The position numbers and the translations under genes are program-made. The notes beneath the pieces are model-generated. The model saw nothing but the letters and a program-made list of their open reading frames with translations, searched no databases and was not told the DNA's origin. This document shows positions 4,501-6,313 of a stretch of 6,313 nt of DNA, piece by piece. Position 1 is the first letter of the stretch. Each line of letters begins with the position of its first letter. Origin of the DNA: Clostridia bacterium (lineage in GTDB: Bacteria; Bacillota; DULZ01); NCBI GenBank assembly GCA_012520135.1, contig JAAYOX010000048.1, positions 1 through 6,313 of the forward strand, read 5' to 3'.

Positions 4501-6243
4501 ATGGGGCAAAAAATTTTAACCATTGTGGTTATCGTGTGTATAGTACTGGGAGGAGGCTATTATGCCTACCAGCAATTAATACCCCCACCGGAACAGGAGG
4601 TCCAGGGCCCGGTTTACTCCACCAAGCCCGTTACCCGCGGAGATATTTCTGTGGGAGTTGAGGTGGTTGGTTCCCTTAATCCCACCAGCGGCGGCGGTAT
4701 TCAAGTGCCCGGCTACCGGGGTGGCGGCGGTGGCAGTACCAGCTATGTCATTGAAGAAGTGCTGGTAAAAGAAGGGGATGAAGTTAAAAAAGATCAGCTG
4801 TTGGTACGGTTGAAAGCTCCCGAACTGGAGACCCAGATTAAGAATCTGGAAAGAAGAATTAATGAACAGAAAGAGACCATCGCCGATTTGCTGGACATCT
4901 CTGTCGATGAAGTAGATCGCCTGGATTCCAGCCGGGGTATTACGGTTACCACTCCCATTGGAGGGCGGATTGCCAGTTTGGAAGTCCGGGAAGGTGAAGA
5001 ACTGAAGCTGGGCCAAATCGTAGCCAAAGTAGTGGATGATTCCCGGTTCCGGTTGACCGCCAAATTAACTCCGGGAGAATTCCAAAATGTCCAAGTGGGA
5101 CAAAAAGTGGCTTTGCGGTTTTCCCAATTCGACGGTATGGTTGAAGGCCGGATCACCGATGCAACTTATGAACCGGTGGCGGAACCGGCTTCAAATCTGC
5201 TGGATCCCTTTCGTCCGGCAGGCAGTACCGGAGAAAACCAGGAATACGTCTATGTTCACTGGGTTAATATTGAAGCGGAAAACCCCGGATTGGTCCGCAC
5301 CGGTATGCAGGCAAAAGTAGGTTTTCCTTTGGATCAGGATGCTGAGACGCTTGATCTGTTCAACACCCGGTGGGCCAGGTATGAAGCCGTTGTAGAGGGT
5401 TATGTAGATGAAGAAACCATTTACAGCCGGGCAGAAGCGATTGCCACTAACGTATATGTCAAAAACGGCCAGACGGTCAAGCCGGGAGATAAAATTATTT
5501 CCCTGGCGGGAGATGATGCCCGGGAGACTATCGATGCTAAAATCAATGAACTCCGGGACAAACAGGATGAACTCCAAGGACTATATGATCTGTACAATAA
5601 CCTGGACATCCTTTCTCCCATGGACGGGGTGGTAGCTTATATCGATACGGACTTAGGCAGGACTTTGGGGCCGGGAGAATGGCTGGGACACATCTATAAT
5701 ACGGCGGATATGCGGATGTGGAGTACTATTGATGATATTGATGTACTGATGGTCCAGCAGGGAGCACCGGTGAGGGTAACTATCGATGCCCTGCCGGGAC
5801 AGACTTTCGAAGGACAAGTCAATCATGTGTCTACCATGTGGACAGACCGGGACGGGGTAGCTCGTTTTGAAGTGGATATCAAAGTGGTAGGCAGTCCCGA
5901 GTTAAGACCGGGAATGAGTGCCAGGGCTTTTATCGATGCCGGCAGTGCCGAGAATGTGCTGCTGGTGCCGCTGGAAGCAGTATTTGAAGAAGACGGCAGG
6001 TCCATGGTGGAAGTCCTAAATCCCGACGGGACTGTAAAAACGGTTCCGATCACTTTAGGCTTGATGGATTCCCGTTATGCGGAAGTGAAGGAAGGACTGG
6101 AAGAAGGAGAACTGGTGATTACCGGCAGTTCAGCTGATGTCCTGCCCAGCCAGCGGATTCAAGGTGAAAGTATCTTGCCTACTCAACCTGAAGGTGGCTC
6201 CGGAGACAACGGCGGAGACAGTCCGGGCGAAGGTAGGGAGTGA
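4501..6243 (+). CDS. Membrane-anchored HlyD/MacA-like adaptor of an ABC exporter, long form with two lipoyl/hairpin units
   Basis: This 580-residue adaptor is about 180-200 residues longer than typical MacA/HlyD-type proteins. ATG 4501 follows AGGAGG (4487-4492), which overlaps the ATPase stop codon. A single membrane anchor lies at about 4-26 (ILTIVVIVCIVLGGGYY), leaving the rest outside. Unit 1 (about 40-280) has a lipoyl half-motif (VIEEVLVKEGDEVKKDQLLVRL), a short helical hairpin (ELETQIKNLERRINEQKETIADLL), the returning half (TTPIGGRIASLEVREGEELKLGQIV) and a beta-barrel (FQNVQVGQKVALRF). Unit 2 (about 295-480) repeats this: ATNVYVKNGQTVKPGDKIISL, a hairpin (ETIDAKINELRDKQDELQGLYDL), LSPMDGVVAYIDTDLGRTLGPGEWLG and a barrel with RPGMSARAFI. 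A membrane-proximal domain follows (LLVPLEAVF..., EGLEEGELVITG), ending in a Gly/Asp/Glu-rich tail (563-580). A Gly-rich insert, GYRGGGGGST (71-80), interrupts unit 1. The short hairpins suggest no TolC docking, as expected for a one-membrane cell. The substrate is unknown. Confidence 0.9.
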   Translation: MGQKILTIVVIVCIVLGGGYYAYQQLIPPPEQEVQGPVYSTKPVTRGDISVGVEVVGSLNPTSGGGIQVPGYRGGGGGSTSYVIEEVLVKEGDEVKKDQLLVRLKAPELETQIKNLERRINEQKETIADLLDISVDEVDRLDSSRGITVTTPIGGRIASLEVREGEELKLGQIVAKVVDDSRFRLTAKLTPGEFQNVQVGQKVALRFSQFDGMVEGRITDATYEPVAEPASNLLDPFRPAGSTGENQEYVYVHWVNIEAENPGLVRTGMQAKVGFPLDQDAETLDLFNTRWARYEAVVEGYVDEETIYSRAEAIATNVYVKNGQTVKPGDKIISLAGDDARETIDAKINELRDKQDELQGLYDLYNNLDILSPMDGVVAYIDTDLGRTLGPGEWLGHIYNTADMRMWSTIDDIDVLMVQQGAPVRVTIDALPGQTFEGQVNHVSTMWTDRDGVARFEVDIKVVGSPELRPGMSARAFIDAGSAENVLLVPLEAVFEEDGRSMVEVLNPDGTVKTVPITLGLMDSRYAEVKEGLEEGELVITGSSADVLPSQRIQGESILPTQPEGGSGDNGGDSPGEGRE

Positions 6244-6248
6244 TCAGG

Positions 6249-6313
6249 ATGGGTAAAGGGATAAAATCCCTCTGGGTACGGTTTTGGTTTTCCGCCCAAA
6301 TGGCAGCCCACGG
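6249..6313 (+). CDS. Probable MacB/FtsX-type ABC permease, N-terminal fragment cut by the window end
   Basis: ATG 6249 lies 5 nt after the adaptor stop, with GGAG (6237-6240) 8 nt upstream, and the frame is open to the window edge (21 codons): MGKGIKSLWVRFWFSAQMAA. The basic, amphipathic start preceding what should be the first membrane helix fits MacB/FtsX-type permeases. The assignment rests mostly on position, since ATPase - adaptor - permease is the standard order for these operons. The extracellular domain that would identify the subclass is outside the window. Confidence 0.6.
   Translation, partial: MGKGIKSLWVRFWFSAQMAAH

Overview
The window looks like a chromosomal segment of a low- to mid-GC Firmicute, probably an anaerobic Clostridia of the Peptococcaceae/Desulfotomaculum type. 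This rests on strong AGGAGG ribosome binding sites, frequent GTG and TTG starts, a 'stalk' (copper-amine-oxidase-N-like) secreted protein, and a subtilase with a C-terminal SbsA-like Ig domain. The assignment is an inference from gene style; no marker gene is present.

Layout. 1-262 (minus) holds a decayed N-terminal fragment of a tyrosine recombinase and possibly the start of another minus-strand gene leaving the window. 344-1894 (plus) is a secreted S8 subtilisin-like protease with an extended -10 promoter upstream and a candidate terminator downstream. 2104-3536 (minus) is a three-gene unit: a secreted stalk-domain protein, a PaaI-type hotdog thioesterase, and an ArsC/Spx-family thioredoxin-fold protein. 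3537-3756 is a divergent control region. 3757-6313 (plus) is a MacB-type ABC export operon: ATPase, an unusually long membrane-anchored HlyD/MacA-like adaptor, and the first 21 codons of what is probably the FtsX/MacB-type permease.

Main discovery. The ArsC/Spx-family gene appears to be a selenoprotein gene that a conventional ORF finder truncates. Its conserved N-terminal strand and active site lie upstream of the apparent start, in frame across a single TGA. This TGA sits exactly where the family has its catalytic cysteine (CxxC/CxxS position), giving MSWLLFDYPR-U-STVRKAK. A GTG start with a well-placed GGAGG lies one base after the thioesterase stop. A perfect 6-bp hairpin with a GG-containing 5-nt apical loop begins 13 nt after the TGA (19 nt from TGA to loop), which fits bacterial SECIS geometry.

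Second discovery. Two near-identical palindromic elements of about 26-29 bp, in opposite orientations, lie at the 3' ends of two unrelated genes, and each supplies the TGA stop codon. A third, degenerate half-copy lies just after the stop of the ArsC-like gene. They look like REP-type mobile palindromes inserted at gene ends.
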